Shown: positions 1 to 8,876, counted from the stretch's first letter. The stretch is DNA of 64,000 nt from Scytolyngbya sp. HA4215-MV1 (GCA_019359045.1 JAHHIA010000008.1:62001-126000); one strand, 5' to 3'. Notes: generated by a model from the sequence alone, not told the origin. Numbers and translations: made by a program.

Positions 1-1
1 G

Positions 2-124
2 CACCGCGCATCTGGGCAACGCAATACCAAGCTACCTGTAGAGGCGAAGCAGATCGTTCAGTTAGAGGATGAAGGGTCAATTAAACTCCAAAATGACGAG
101 CACACTAACCCGCGCAGGTCATAA
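2..124 (+). CDS. Possible 3' end of a truncated gene
   Basis: An open frame runs from the window edge for 40 codons to a TAA at 122-124. The translated tail is hydrophilic and charged and matches no family I know. The other two forward frames close within the first 70 bases. It may be the C-terminus of a protein whose body lies left of the window, or chance. Confidence 0.3.
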   Translation, partial: HRASGQRNTKLPVEAKQIVQLEDEGSIKLQNDEHTNPRRS

Positions 125-558
125 TAGCATTGGTTAATCGTATCTTAAACAGGGTAAAGCATCACCCGATCGATCGTATCGACTGTTCACGGGTAATAGG
201 AAGATAAGTGCCCCCTGACAGTTTCATCTAACACTCATTGCCACCGATATTTCAACTCAATAAACTATTTTAGTAAGTAATGGCTGTAATTGAATTGAAG
301 AGGTTTTTAGGAGTGGAGGGGGTAAAATTCCTTGCCTGGGGTCATAGCCTTCAAACCTCTTTCTTACGATTAGTTGGGGCTAACTTACTGATAAGTCATT
401 TTCTGGCGTAATTTTTAGCGATTTATCGTAAATTAAAATGCACTCAAATCGGTTCGATAAGAAATCGCGGATAAATTTTGGAAGTAAGTCATTACGTTCA
501 GCGATGGGCAAGGTTGAATGAAAAAATCGCCAGTTCATCCTAGATTTGCAGGTCGATT
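125..558. other. Intergenic stretch upstream of the binding-protein gene
   Basis: No coding frame with family resemblance and no convincing hairpin is visible. The AT-rich part from about 380 to 540 is the likely promoter region of the gene starting at 559, but I cannot name specific -35/-10 boxes. Confidence 0.4.
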
Positions 559-1617
559 ATGAAATTTAATATCATCCCTTACTTCTATCTGGGTAGTAGA
601 CAAAGGACTCAGTGCAATCTCAAGCCCCCTCGCTTTGCTGGATTGCTAATTATCACTTTCTTACTGTGCTTCGTTCTCAATGCCTGTGGAATTGGGCAAC
701 CCCAACCACTCCAACCCCTCAAAATCGGCATTACGACCTGGCCCGGTTTTGATATCGTGCTTTATGCTCAGCAAACTGGTCAGTTCAAGAAGCGAGGCTT
801 GCAGGTTGAGATTACCCGATTTGAGAATCAACAGGACTCTGCCCGTGCTGTGCTGCGCGGTTCTCTAGACGCAGCTTTTACCTCTTTATGGGATGTGGTA
901 CAAGTCGATCCAGGGAACGACAAACCTGTAGTGGTGTTGGTCACCAACATCTCTCATGGCTCTGATGGCATTGTTACCCAGTCCAAAATTAAATCCGTAC
1001 AAGACTTGCGCGGTAAAAAGGTCGGAGCCAAGCTAGGAACTGTCAATCATTTAATTTTACTGGAAGCATTAAAACTGCATCATATTAAACCCGCTGACGT
1101 AGAAATTGAAGATATTTCTAACGAAAGTTCTGCTCAACTAATAGAAGAAAAAAAATTGGATGGGGCAGTACTCTGGCAACCACTATTAGGTGGTACTGCT
1201 CAAAAGATTAAGGGGAATATTGTATTTACAACCAAAGAAATTGACAGTCTGGTCATTGATACCCTCGTCTCTAGTTCTGAAGCGGTGCATTCTAAACGGG
1301 AAGAAATGATCCAATTTGTTTCGACCTGGCTGGATGTGATGTATGCAGTGGAGACGAAACCAACGGAAGTTTTTGCAGTAGTTGGGAAAGTACTGGGACA
1401 GAGTGGTCAGTCATTTGGTAGTGACTATGCGGGACTTAAAAAGGGTGATATCGCTCTGCAACAACGAATGTTCCAGTCGGAGAGCCGATTGAAACAGGCA
1501 ATTCAGCAGATGTCCCAGTTATTGCAGGAAGATCCCCGTTCGGGACGAATTCCTCGTGAGGATGTGGAAATTAATGGTGACCTTATCACTGCTGCAATTA
1601 AGCAATGGAAACCTTGA
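559..1617 (+). CDS. ABC-type substrate-binding lipoprotein, NMT1/SsuA-like
   Basis: A periplasmic solute-binding protein of the NMT1/THI5/SsuA class, which binds nitrate-, sulfonate- or thiamine-precursor-type ligands. A hydrophobic segment at residues 27-42 ends in the lipobox LNAC with Cys43, so the protein is probably a lipoprotein. Family features follow: a KIGITTWPGFD strand near the mature N-terminus, a GLQVEI strand, and a DLRGKKVGAKLGT motif near residue 160. No permease or ATPase gene is adjacent. Instead the stop overlaps the start of a membrane histidine kinase by 13 bases, so the two are almost certainly co-translated. I infer that the protein presents a ligand to the kinase rather than feeding a transporter. 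The 26-residue n-region is long, but no better internal start was found. The ligand cannot be read from sequence. Confidence 0.85.
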   Translation: MKFNIIPYFYLGSRQRTQCNLKPPRFAGLLIITFLLCFVLNACGIGQPQPLQPLKIGITTWPGFDIVLYAQQTGQFKKRGLQVEITRFENQQDSARAVLRGSLDAAFTSLWDVVQVDPGNDKPVVVLVTNISHGSDGIVTQSKIKSVQDLRGKKVGAKLGTVNHLILLEALKLHHIKPADVEIEDISNESSAQLIEEKKLDGAVLWQPLLGGTAQKIKGNIVFTTKEIDSLVIDTLVSSSEAVHSKREEMIQFVSTWLDVMYAVETKPTEVFAVVGKVLGQSGQSFGSDYAGLKKGDIALQQRMFQSESRLKQAIQQMSQLLQEDPRSGRIPREDVEINGDLITAAIKQWKP

Positions 1618-3398
1618 AAGAATCACCAAAAGTACGTCAAAAAAGTTTGTCAAAACAGCTGTTGTTAGGACTTGGGCTTTCCCTGGCAACGGTGGGGTTA
1701 GCAACTTTTTGGGGCAATTACCGCCAATTCCAATCAGATCTAGAGAAGCAGGTTAAAACTAGGGCGCAGTCGATTACAGAATCCCTGGAGTTTGCCACGG
1801 AAGGTACGCTGGAACTGGAGGATCACAACTTATTACAACGGGTTGTTCAGAACTATGCCACACTCCCGGCTGTCGTCGAGATTGCGATCGTTAGTCCCAA
1901 TGGCGCTACATTGGCACATAGTTCGGGTGAGTCAAACCCACCTCCCTTTCGTTCTGTCTATCCCCAACTGGCTGATGACATGGAACAGAGCGCTATTCAG
2001 GGAATTGGAACCAATTACCAGATGGTGCTAAAAAACAAATCTGTTCTGGTCAGTATTCTGCCTTTTCGCAGTGTTCTGTTTGGGACATCAGGAAAACGAG
2101 GATTGGCGATCGCGATTGTGGATCTCGAACAGATTAAGCAAGAAGCAGACAGAGCCTTTTTTGCTTCAACGTTGACCATGTTGGGCGGTGGCAGCATAAT
2201 CTTGTTGCTGATGGGTGTCTTAGTCCAACAGACTGTCCTCTATCCTCTGAATGCACTGAACGATGCCGTTGCATCCAGCAAAAAAACGGGCACCTTCACT
2301 ATGCCTCTAGCTATCCCCACCAATGAAATTGGCTTTCTGGCACAAACCTTCGGCAATGTCTTCAAACAACTAGAAGCCTATGAACAATTAAAGTTCGAGA
2401 TTGCCCAACGAAAACAGGTAGAAGCCATCTTACGAGAAAGTGAAGCACGGGAACGCGCCAAATCCCAAGAGCTTGAGCAAATTTTGAAAGAATTGCAACG
2501 AACCCAGACTCATCTAGTACAAAGTGAAAAAATGTCCAGCCTGGGTCAACTGGTTGCTGGAGTTGCCCATGAGATTAACAATCCAGTGAATTTTATTCAC
2601 GGCAATATCCATCATGCCAATCAATATACTCAGGATTTGCTAGAACTTTTGCAGCTTTATCAAACTGCATTGCGTGTGCCCACCTCAGAAATTAAAGACA
2701 AAATTGAGGAGATTGATCTGGAGTTTTTGCGGGAAGATTTGCCGAAACTGCTGGCATCAATGAAAGTGGGAGCCGATCGTATTCGGGAAATTGTTCAATC
2801 TCTGCGGGCATTCTCTCGACTGGATGAATCAGAGGTCAAAGATGTGGATATCCATGAAGGAATTGCCAGCACATTGATGATTCTTCAAAGTCGATTGAAA
2901 TCGAAACCCAATCGCTCAGAAATTCAGGTTGTGAAAGATTATGGCGATCTGCCAGCCATTGAGTGTTACGCAGGGCAACTGAACCAGGTATTTATGAATA
3001 TTTTGAGTAACGCGATCGATGCTTTGGATGAACACGACTTGCAGCGATCGACAGCAGAAATGGCAGCGAATCCCAGCCAGATCACCATTCGTACTGAAGT
3101 ATTGCCATCTGATCGCATCAGGATTCGGATTGCTGATAATGGTTTTGGCATTCCAGAAGCGGTACAAAACCGAATTTTTGATCCCTTCTTTACAACTAAA
3201 TCGATCGGCAAAGGCACGGGGATGGGCATGTCTATCAGTCATCAGATTGTGACGGAAAAACACCGAGGAGCATTGCGCTGCATCTCTCAACCAGGACAGG
3301 GCGCTGAGTTTATCATTGAAATCCCTATTCGCCAGTCGCAGTCAACCTCTTCCCCAGACGATGTGGCTGTGGTAGAAAAAGTGCAACACCCGGTTTAA
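1605..3398 (+). CDS. Membrane sensor histidine kinase
   Basis: A 597-residue two-component sensor kinase. There is a transmembrane segment at about 18-36, an extracytoplasmic sensor region to about 187, a second membrane segment at about 190-210, then a HAMP-like linker and a coiled coil to about 310. The HisKA box AHEINNPVNF carries the phospho-acceptor His322. The HATPase domain shows an N-box (NAIDAL), DNGFGIP and GTGMGMS. There is no receiver domain and no response regulator next door, so its partner is elsewhere. It begins inside the preceding binding-lipoprotein gene, which suggests the lipoprotein is its ligand-sensing subunit. A 14-bp inverted repeat lies about 45 bases after the stop. 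Confidence 0.9.
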   Translation: METLKESPKVRQKSLSKQLLLGLGLSLATVGLATFWGNYRQFQSDLEKQVKTRAQSITESLEFATEGTLELEDHNLLQRVVQNYATLPAVVEIAIVSPNGATLAHSSGESNPPPFRSVYPQLADDMEQSAIQGIGTNYQMVLKNKSVLVSILPFRSVLFGTSGKRGLAIAIVDLEQIKQEADRAFFASTLTMLGGGSIILLLMGVLVQQTVLYPLNALNDAVASSKKTGTFTMPLAIPTNEIGFLAQTFGNVFKQLEAYEQLKFEIAQRKQVEAILRESEARERAKSQELEQILKELQRTQTHLVQSEKMSSLGQLVAGVAHEINNPVNFIHGNIHHANQYTQDLLELLQLYQTALRVPTSEIKDKIEEIDLEFLREDLPKLLASMKVGADRIREIVQSLRAFSRLDESEVKDVDIHEGIASTLMILQSRLKSKPNRSEIQVVKDYGDLPAIECYAGQLNQVFMNILSNAIDALDEHDLQRSTAEMAANPSQITIRTEVLPSDRIRIRIADNGFGIPEAVQNRIFDPFFTTKSIGKGTGMGMSISHQIVTEKHRGALRCISQPGQGAEFIIEIPIRQSQSTSSPDDVAVVEKVQHPV

Positions 3399-3441
3399 TT
3401 CAACTCCTCTGGCTCACCATCAACCCTCACAAGTTCCTCAT

Positions 3442-3479
3442 ACTTTTGAGATATCCCTAAGGAGTGATATTTCAAAAGT
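3442..3479. repeat. Hairpin downstream of the histidine kinase gene
   Basis: Arms 3442-3455 and 3466-3479 are inverted repeats with one mismatch around a 10-base loop. It lies 44 bases after the kinase stop and about 90 bases before the next gene. No clear T-run follows, so it may be a processing or stabilising hairpin rather than a classic terminator. Confidence 0.45.
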
Positions 3480-3572
3480 GTAGTTGGTTTCTCACAGAAA
3501 TTTTTAGGACTGGCTGTTCACCCGCTCCTTTGGAATGCCACGCTTTACCTTCACTTCCAAGGAGATTCGATC

Positions 3573-4199
3573 ATGCCCCATCCCAAGGTCAACCCTTATC
3601 TTTCTCTCATGGAAATTCCGGCTGGGCACCTCAACATTGCCGGATATGTAGACGAATCACGGGTGAATGGACCAGGCAGTCGTGCAGTGATTTGGGTACA
3701 AGGTTGCTTGAGAGAATGCCCAGGTTGCTTCAATCCAGATTCGTGGTCATTTGAGATCAACCAATTGGTGACGATCAATGCACTAGTAGAAAGAATTTTA
3801 GACAATCCTCGCAACGAAGGGGTGACATTTTCAGGGGGAGAACCCTTCTGGCAAGCGCCTGCTTTGGCAAAACTGGCAGCCAAGGTCAAAGCTTACGGGT
3901 TAAATGTCATGTCCTTTACCGGATTTACGCTGGAAGAGTTACAAGATTCTTATGCCCCTGCGGGAGCCAAAGATCTTTTAGAACAACTGGACCTCTTAAT
4001 CGATGGTCCCTATGTGCAATCTCAAGCTATCAATTCGCCCGATGTTCCAGTTTCTTCCCGCAATCAACGAGTGCATGTGTTTAACCCGGCATTCCACGAT
4101 CGCATTACTTGGGCAAGCAACCAAACAGAAATCCATATCTTCAAGGATGGAAGTCGGTTGGTGACTGGCTATCGGGGACAATTACTAGCCAGTGATTGA
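3573..4199 (+). CDS. 4Fe-4S radical-SAM activase-like protein (NrdG-like)
   Basis: A 208-residue protein of the NrdG/4Fe-4S single-cluster group. The cysteine motif sits in GCLRECPGC, the CX3CX2C ligands of a radical-SAM cluster. It is followed by the SAM-contacting TFSGGEP motif and the MSFTGFTLEEL stretch seen in anaerobic ribonucleotide reductase activators. The core 4Fe-4S domain fills most of the chain, with a short C-terminal extension. The ATG at 3573 has AAGGAG nine bases upstream. A second ATG at 3609 also fits homologue starts. No nrdD reductase gene is in the window, so the glycyl-radical target is unknown and the protein may have another role. Confidence 0.8.
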   Translation: MPHPKVNPYLSLMEIPAGHLNIAGYVDESRVNGPGSRAVIWVQGCLRECPGCFNPDSWSFEINQLVTINALVERILDNPRNEGVTFSGGEPFWQAPALAKLAAKVKAYGLNVMSFTGFTLEELQDSYAPAGAKDLLEQLDLLIDGPYVQSQAINSPDVPVSSRNQRVHVFNPAFHDRITWASNQTEIHIFKDGSRLVTGYRGQLLASD

Positions 4200-4288
4200 A
4201 GCCTTGGGATATTTTTTACGCTTGAAACCTGGGACCCGTTAAACCTGCTATACAATTGCGATCGAACAGCAACCGCAGGTGAGGTGCT

Positions 4289-5431
4289 ATTCTGACCCAG
4301 CCCATTTTCTCCAATTCTCAGTCCTCGATTTTACAGACTCCAGCAGCACAACTGTGGCTCCCTGCCATTTTGGGTCTCAGCCATGGGGTTGCCGATGCAG
4401 CGGCTGGATTCTTGCTGGGCATTCTGCCGCATCAGACATCCTGGCAACAAACCAGTCTGTTGATTTTGCTTTATAACCTGCTGGCGTTTGGGCACCAACC
4501 GATCGCGGGGATCGTGACTGATCGATGGCAATGTCCTCGTGCAGCTGTGTGGGTTGGGTTAGGTTGTCTGGTATTGGCAGTTTTACTCAGCCAGTATCAA
4601 CCTCAAGGGGCGATCATGTTGGCAGGTATTGGCTCTGCGGCATTTCATGTCGGTGGAGGAGCCTTAGCGACTTTGTCAACCCCTCACCAAACCCTAGGTG
4701 CTGGTCTTTTCACCGCTCCAGGAGTCGTCGGACTCGCGATCGGAGGTGCGTTAGGCATCGCTAATGATTCCGCTCAAGGAACACTCATCTTGCTATTGCT
4801 CAGCTGCAGCGGAGCATTGTTGGCATGCAAACTGCCTACTATCAGCTATTCCTGTGAGATTGACCATCCTAAAGCGTTCCAATTCCCTGCCAAAAATCAA
4901 AATCCAAAATCTCAAATCCAAAATCTCGAATTCGTCGATCGCGACTGGCTTTTACTTGTTCTTCTCAGTGCGATCGCCCTCAACTCTGTAGTCTGGACCG
5001 GATTTCAATTCCTTTTACTAGGAAAAACGAGCGTACTGGTTGCAGTGGCGATCGCCGCAGCGATCGGCAAACTGGGAGGATCAATTTTGGCAGAATGGTG
5101 GGGATGGCGACGCTGGAGCATCAGCGCACTGATTCTGGCAATCCCTTTGCTGGTGCTGGGAGAATCCCATCTGGTCACACTTTTACCAGGCGTAGCGTTG
5201 CTACAGTCCACAGTACCTGTAACCCTGACAGCAACCGTCTGCCTGATGCCGCATCAACCCGCTACAGCAAGCAGTTTGGCACTGGGGTTGGCAATCATTG
5301 TCAGTGGTATTTTGGTGCTGGGTGGGGTCAGTGTGATGCTGGGAATAACAGGAACGGTGATTGGTGGAGTCGTGCTGACGATCGCGGCGATCGCCTGGAG
5401 CATCCGCGAGCAAGAACAGATAGAGAATTGA
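4289..5431 (+). CDS. MFS-like polytopic membrane protein
   Basis: A hydrophobic protein with about ten to twelve predicted membrane segments, resembling cyanobacterial MFS-type transporters; substrate unknown. The first ATG/GTG/TTG codon in frame is a TTG at 4370, but the frame stays open upstream to a TGA at 4280. The residues before 4370 include LWLPAIL, which completes the first membrane helix. A GAGGTG ribosome site lies three bases before an in-frame ATT at 4289 (next codon CTG at 4292). I therefore place the start at this ATT or CTG, with TTG 4370 as the conservative alternative. The cytoplasmic loop near residue 195 carries an in-frame insertion made of a 7-bp tandem repeat (4892-4927). 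Confidence 0.7.
   Translation: MLTQPIFSNSQSSILQTPAAQLWLPAILGLSHGVADAAAGFLLGILPHQTSWQQTSLLILLYNLLAFGHQPIAGIVTDRWQCPRAAVWVGLGCLVLAVLLSQYQPQGAIMLAGIGSAAFHVGGGALATLSTPHQTLGAGLFTAPGVVGLAIGGALGIANDSAQGTLILLLLSCSGALLACKLPTISYSCEIDHPKAFQFPAKNQNPKSQIQNLEFVDRDWLLLVLLSAIALNSVVWTGFQFLLLGKTSVLVAVAIAAAIGKLGGSILAEWWGWRRWSISALILAIPLLVLGESHLVTLLPGVALLQSTVPVTLTATVCLMPHQPATASSLALGLAIIVSGILVLGGVSVMLGITGTVIGGVVLTIAAIAWSIREQEQIEN
4892..4927. repeat. Heptanucleotide tandem repeat inside the MFS-like gene
   Basis: Imperfect copies of a 7-bp unit (ATCCAAA / ATCTCAAA type) run in tandem through the coding sequence. They give an Asn/Gln/Lys/Ser-rich loop reading QNPKSQIQN. The same family of repeat occurs at 26922-26950 and 42165-42195. 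Confidence 0.75.
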
Positions 5432-5446
5432 AATTAATTCCTTGGA

Positions 5447-6367
5447 TTATTCCTGCTTTCTAAGTGCTTTTTTGTGGAAGAGATAGGCACCTTTTTCCAG
5501 ATCCAAAAACTCTAAAGAAATCTCAGCAAATTCATTGTCCCAAAGCGCAGCAATTTCTTGCTCATCGTCTCGATAGCCGTCATCTAAAATAACATGGGCG
5601 TGGTGACTTAACTGGGAATAAAGTAACGGTAAGGCGGGATATCGTGAGCATTTCTGAATACTACCCGGCGGACCATCGATCACAAATAAGTCGATTGATT
5701 GGTCAATTTTCAAACAATCTGTGTCGTACCAGAGCCAGGGTTGATCATTGATAGAAAATTCTTTAAGCGGGGCATGGACGATCGTGGCGACATCTTCTAA
5801 ACCATGCAATTGAATCATCTCTTGGCTAACTGCAACATATTTTGCATCATGCTCTAAAGCAACGACTTTGCCTTTTCCCACTTGTTTCAAACAATAAGCG
5901 ATGACGAGGGTAGAAACTCCACTGCTGGCTTCTAACACCAGATCAGGCTGATTGAGCAAAATTAATTCAACTAGTTTTTTTAATAAATCTGCTGAAGCTG
6001 CCCAGCCTCCGGTATAGGGTAGAGGAAGATTGAGTTTCAGCGTAGAGAAGATAGAAAATAGGGATTCAATTTGTTGGAAATGCCGCTTTTGTTGTAATTC
6101 AAGTTGTTGAAAATGTTGCGTTTGTTGCACTTCCAACTGTTGAAAATATTGAGTAATTTGCGAGTTTTGAGTTTGCCCAATATTGCGGAGTTCTTCACTC
6201 AGTCTTCGGTAAATTTCCAAGAGGATGACTAACAAGATGGCGATCGCAAGGGCTAGCAAAACGATGAAAATAGGTTCGCCAATTATCTTCCAGCCAACTC
6301 CACCTACCGTGATCAGGATAACGAATATTCCCAAAACGAGTGCACTATCCTGCTTACCAATTTTCAT
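5447..6367 (-). CDS. Membrane-anchored class I SAM-dependent methyltransferase
   Basis: About 306 residues. Two adjacent hydrophobic segments at the N-terminus form a membrane hairpin. A glutamine-rich linker follows, made of three near-identical copies of a nine-residue unit (HFQQLELQQ type), probably helical or coiled-coil. The C-terminal half is a class I methyltransferase (Methyltransf_24 type): VLEASSGVST is the glycine-rich SAM loop, VVALEHD the acidic strand-2 end, and DLFVIDGPPG the strand-4 motif. The acceptor is unknown; neighbours do not help. I chose the ATG at 6367 because AAAGGTGG precedes it; the frame is open further up to a TTG at 6409. It converges with the MFS-like gene, 15 bases apart. 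Confidence 0.75.
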   Translation of the reverse strand: MKIGKQDSALVLGIFVILITVGGVGWKIIGEPIFIVLLALAIAILLVILLEIYRRLSEELRNIGQTQNSQITQYFQQLEVQQTQHFQQLELQQKRHFQQIESLFSIFSTLKLNLPLPYTGGWAASADLLKKLVELILLNQPDLVLEASSGVSTLVIAYCLKQVGKGKVVALEHDAKYVAVSQEMIQLHGLEDVATIVHAPLKEFSINDQPWLWYDTDCLKIDQSIDLFVIDGPPGSIQKCSRYPALPLLYSQLSHHAHVILDDGYRDDEQEIAALWDNEFAEISLEFLDLEKGAYLFHKKALRKQE

Positions 6368-6520
6368 TTTCACCACCTTTTGCAACGACCTCTCAGGCTG
6401 ATATAGCAATTTCTAAACGAGTGAAGTGCGAGCAGTGCTCTCAACAAGGGGTTTAAGGCGATTTCTAGTCAACAAATTATCCGCTGTCTTCGACTTTGCT
6501 CAAACAATTTGAATCCTGAA

Positions 6521-6552
6521 CGAAAGGGACGCAAGAAATTGCGTCCCTTTCG
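6521..6552 (-). terminator. Perfect 14-bp hairpin after the aminotransferase gene
   Basis: Arms 6521-6534 and 6539-6552 are perfect inverted repeats around a four-base loop (GAAA on the plus strand), 24 bases past the aminotransferase stop. No long T-run follows, so it may terminate weakly or protect the 3' end. Confidence 0.6.
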
Positions 6553-6576
6553 ATGGTAGTTAAGACATTGCCGTGA

Positions 6577-7731
6577 TTAAGAATTGGCAAAAATCTTGGC
6601 GGCAGCGGCAACCCCTGATCCAGGTGTAAAGCCCTCGTAACCGAGTTCTTGCAGAGTTGCTTCCAATGCTGCCAGGGCAGCGAGCAGGTCCCGATCGCCC
6701 ACAAAGCCGAGATGTCCAATGCGGAAGATCTTGCCTTTGAGGTGATCTTGTCCCCCCGCCAGGGCGATGTCATAGCGTTTTTTCATCACCGAGCGGATTT
6801 GTTCTGCGTCAACCCGATCGGGGGCAACTGCGGTGATGGCGGGACTGGCTGCGGCATCCGGTGCAAATAGGGGCAAGCCCAACGCCTTGATCGCAGCACG
6901 AGTAGCAGTAGTCAGGCGTTGATGGCGCGCAAAGATATTCTCCAGACCTTCCGCTTGCATCATCCGCAATGCCACTTGCAGCGCGAAGAACATATTCACC
7001 GGCGGGGTAAACGGGGTGGTATTCTTGGCGGCATCTTTGCGATATTTGCCCAAATCGAGATAGAAGCGGGGCAGTTTGGCAGTTGCGTAAGCCTCCCACG
7101 CTTTGGGACCTACTGCAACAAACCCTAAACCAGGTGGCAGCATGTAGCCCTTCTGCGAACCCGAAGCCACCACATCCAATCCCCAGGCATCCATGGGTAC
7201 GTTGTAAGCCCCCAAACTGGTTACCGTATCCACGATAATCAACGCTTCACCATGGGCTTTGACATAGCGGTTGATGGTTTCCAGATCATTCATCACTCCA
7301 GTGGAAGTTTCACTATGGGTGATGATGACCGCTTTAATCTGCTTCTGGCTGTCTGCTTCTAACCGTTCACGAAACTGTTCCGGATCGAGCGCTTGTCCCC
7401 ATTCTGCAGTAATTTTTTCGACCGTGAGACCATAGGCTTGACTGACTTCTGCCCAACGATCGCCAAACTTACCATTACAGCCCACCAATACCAAATCGCC
7501 CGGACTGAGAAAGTTAATAATGCCTGCTTCCATTGCGCCAGTGCCACTGGCAGCCAAAATCAGCACATCGTTTTGGGTCTGGTGTAGCCACTTGAGGTTT
7601 GCAGTGACTTCTGCCATCAACTTGCCAAAATCACCACTGCGGTGCCCGATCGGGTGCTTTGCCAGCGCCAACAATACCTGTTCAGGTACTGGGGTGGGTC
7701 CGGGAATCATCAGCATCAACTTGTCGTCCAT
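6577..7731 (-). CDS. Alanine-glyoxylate / serine-pyruvate-type aminotransferase
   Basis: A class V PLP aminotransferase of 384 residues, the normal length for the alanine-glyoxylate and serine-glyoxylate family. In cyanobacteria this reaction recycles photorespiratory glyoxylate to glycine. The N-terminus carries IPGPTPVPEQV and HPIGHRS. The ASGTGAMEA motif binds the PLP phosphate, Asp168 in VDTVTSLG contacts the ring nitrogen, and Lys194 in SGSQKGYMLPPG forms the Schiff base. The exact amino donor (alanine, serine or aspartate) cannot be set by eye. The gene stands alone on its strand and ends in a strong hairpin. Confidence 0.9.
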   Translation of the reverse strand: MDDKLMLMIPGPTPVPEQVLLALAKHPIGHRSGDFGKLMAEVTANLKWLHQTQNDVLILAASGTGAMEAGIINFLSPGDLVLVGCNGKFGDRWAEVSQAYGLTVEKITAEWGQALDPEQFRERLEADSQKQIKAVIITHSETSTGVMNDLETINRYVKAHGEALIIVDTVTSLGAYNVPMDAWGLDVVASGSQKGYMLPPGLGFVAVGPKAWEAYATAKLPRFYLDLGKYRKDAAKNTTPFTPPVNMFFALQVALRMMQAEGLENIFARHQRLTTATRAAIKALGLPLFAPDAAASPAITAVAPDRVDAEQIRSVMKKRYDIALAGGQDHLKGKIFRIGHLGFVGDRDLLAALAALEATLQELGYEGFTPGSGVAAAAKIFANS

Positions 7732-8066
7732 GAGCCTGCCCTAATCTTGATAAGAATTTTGAGTGCGTGATCCAGGATCGCATAACTCGTACCTGGGAAT
7801 TCCATCATGCCAGGAAAACTGGATGGAGAAGGTCAGCGATCGTTTACAAGCCAGCAATTTAAGCAAAAATCAAGATTTTTGTGTCATCAAATTAGAATGC
7901 AGAATCTCTCCCGATTTCTGTTTTGGGACTTCTTTCTCTGCCAGTGATTGAGCGCTCGTACTGAAGCAGTCAGGAGGCAGAATACAGAATCTCCAAAATT
8001 CTGGCTCCTGACTCCTGATTTCCCAATTCTTAATCGGACTCTTAGATCAATCGTCATTATCAACAA
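7732..8066. other. Intergenic stretch with a hairpin repeat
   Basis: A 62-codon open frame at 7763-7951 has no family resemblance or ribosome site, and I do not call it. Besides the hairpin listed at 7968-8013 I see nothing coding. Confidence 0.5.
7968..8013. repeat. Hairpin repeat with AGTCAGGAG arms
   Basis: Arms 7968-7983 and 7998-8013 are 16-bp inverted repeats with one mismatch and a 14-base loop. The arm resembles the GGAG(T/C)CAGGAG core of the dispersed element at 14896-14981 and 40042-40134, so the two may be related. Confidence 0.6.
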
Positions 8067-8660
8067 TTACTTACTCTTCTGACGTGAACCTTTAGATTTG
8101 GCAGAACTGGTGGGATAGGTTGGATTTGCCGTCGAAGCTTTGGCTAGTTCGATCTGAGCGGCGGGAACGCTGGTTGGCAGGTCGATTACAGCAGCTTTTG
8201 GCTCAGGCGATCGTGAGGTAACCTCTTGTCCTAATCGGGGTCCTTCCGCATACCCACGCATCAAGCTGGGAATCGCGATCGTCGATGCTCCCACACTTAC
8301 CATGACTCCCAGTTGATAGGTTTCATCAGCCAAAAGCCCAATGGCAGCAGGATCAGCGATCGTCAAGCTGGGCACATACTGCCACACGTCTGCGATCGTC
8401 TGGAGTGTGACACTGCCCAATTGCAACTCTGGCTTAGGGCTATGGGGCTTGGCATAAAAAATTGCCCGAATGGTTAACTTGAGTGGCAATAAGAGCCTGA
8501 CCAGTTCACCATTCACGGCATCGCCAAGAGTCAGCGTAGCGCTGAGTTGGAGCGATTCGTCTTTGGGTATCAGGGCGATCGCTGCACCGCTGAGTGATCG
8601 CAGTTCTAAGTCAGAAAGGGTGCAGTGGAGGCTGGTCGAAAAAGTTTGGGGATTGTTCAT
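8067..8660 (-). CDS. Conserved hypothetical beta-rich protein, paralogue C of a three-gene cluster
   Basis: I do not recognise the family. The 197-residue chain has no signal peptide or membrane segment and alternates hydrophobic residues in a beta-strand pattern. Its first about 150 residues align by eye along the whole of the protein encoded at 8888-9313 (shared elements: SLHCTLSDL versus LSCSISNI, LLLPLKLTI versus MPLNLPIKV, ELQLGSVTL versus EIELGEANL, RGYAEGP versus NGFSEGL). The C-terminal 45 residues are an extra Ala/Pro/Ser/Lys tail, ending basic. The 228-base leader is full of inverted repeats, including a possible pseudoknot 37 bases upstream. Likely a cytoplasmic beta-sandwich; function unknown. 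Confidence 0.65.
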   Translation of the reverse strand: MNNPQTFSTSLHCTLSDLELRSLSGAAIALIPKDESLQLSATLTLGDAVNGELVRLLLPLKLTIRAIFYAKPHSPKPELQLGSVTLQTIADVWQYVPSLTIADPAAIGLLADETYQLGVMVSVGASTIAIPSLMRGYAEGPRLGQEVTSRSPEPKAAVIDLPTSVPAAQIELAKASTANPTYPTSSAKSKGSRQKSK

Positions 8661-8696
8661 GAGAGTGTCCTCGGGGCGGTAAGGGTCAAATCAAAC

Positions 8697-8749
8697 GACT
8701 GGCAGGCACTTAGAGTAACCTGCCAGTCTGTAAGCTCGTCCTAAGTGCC
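8697..8749 (-). promoter_or_regulatory. Overlapping inverted repeats, possible RNA pseudoknot in a gene leader
   Basis: GACTGGCAGG (8697-8706) pairs with CCTGCCAGTC (8719-8728). A second pair, GGCACTTAG (8705-8713) with CTAAGTGCC (8741-8749), uses the loop of the first, the layout of an H-type pseudoknot or of two alternative folds. It sits 37-89 bases upstream of the start at 8660. Confidence 0.5.
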
Positions 8750-8825
8750 TTGGGGATTAAATTCCAGTTAGACTAGGACTTGCATCTTTGCATCCTTGTA
8801 ACCAGAATTGCTAAAATCATTGGCT

Positions 8826-8876
8826 CATCTAGTCGAGCAGGAAGAGTCTATTGCAATTCGTCCCCTCGACTAGATG
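8826..8876 (-). terminator. Long hairpin immediately after the paralogue B gene
   Basis: Arms 8826-8837 and 8865-8876 form a perfect 12-bp stem, extendable with a bulge, around a 27-base loop. It lies 12 bases past the stop at 8888. No T-run follows, so it may be a 3'-end stabiliser or partial terminator between B and C. Confidence 0.5.

Noticed and set aside
7763-7951. 62-codon plus-strand ORF between the aminotransferase and gene C
   Set aside because: No ribosome site, no family resemblance; it lies in promoter-like DNA and next to a hairpin repeat.
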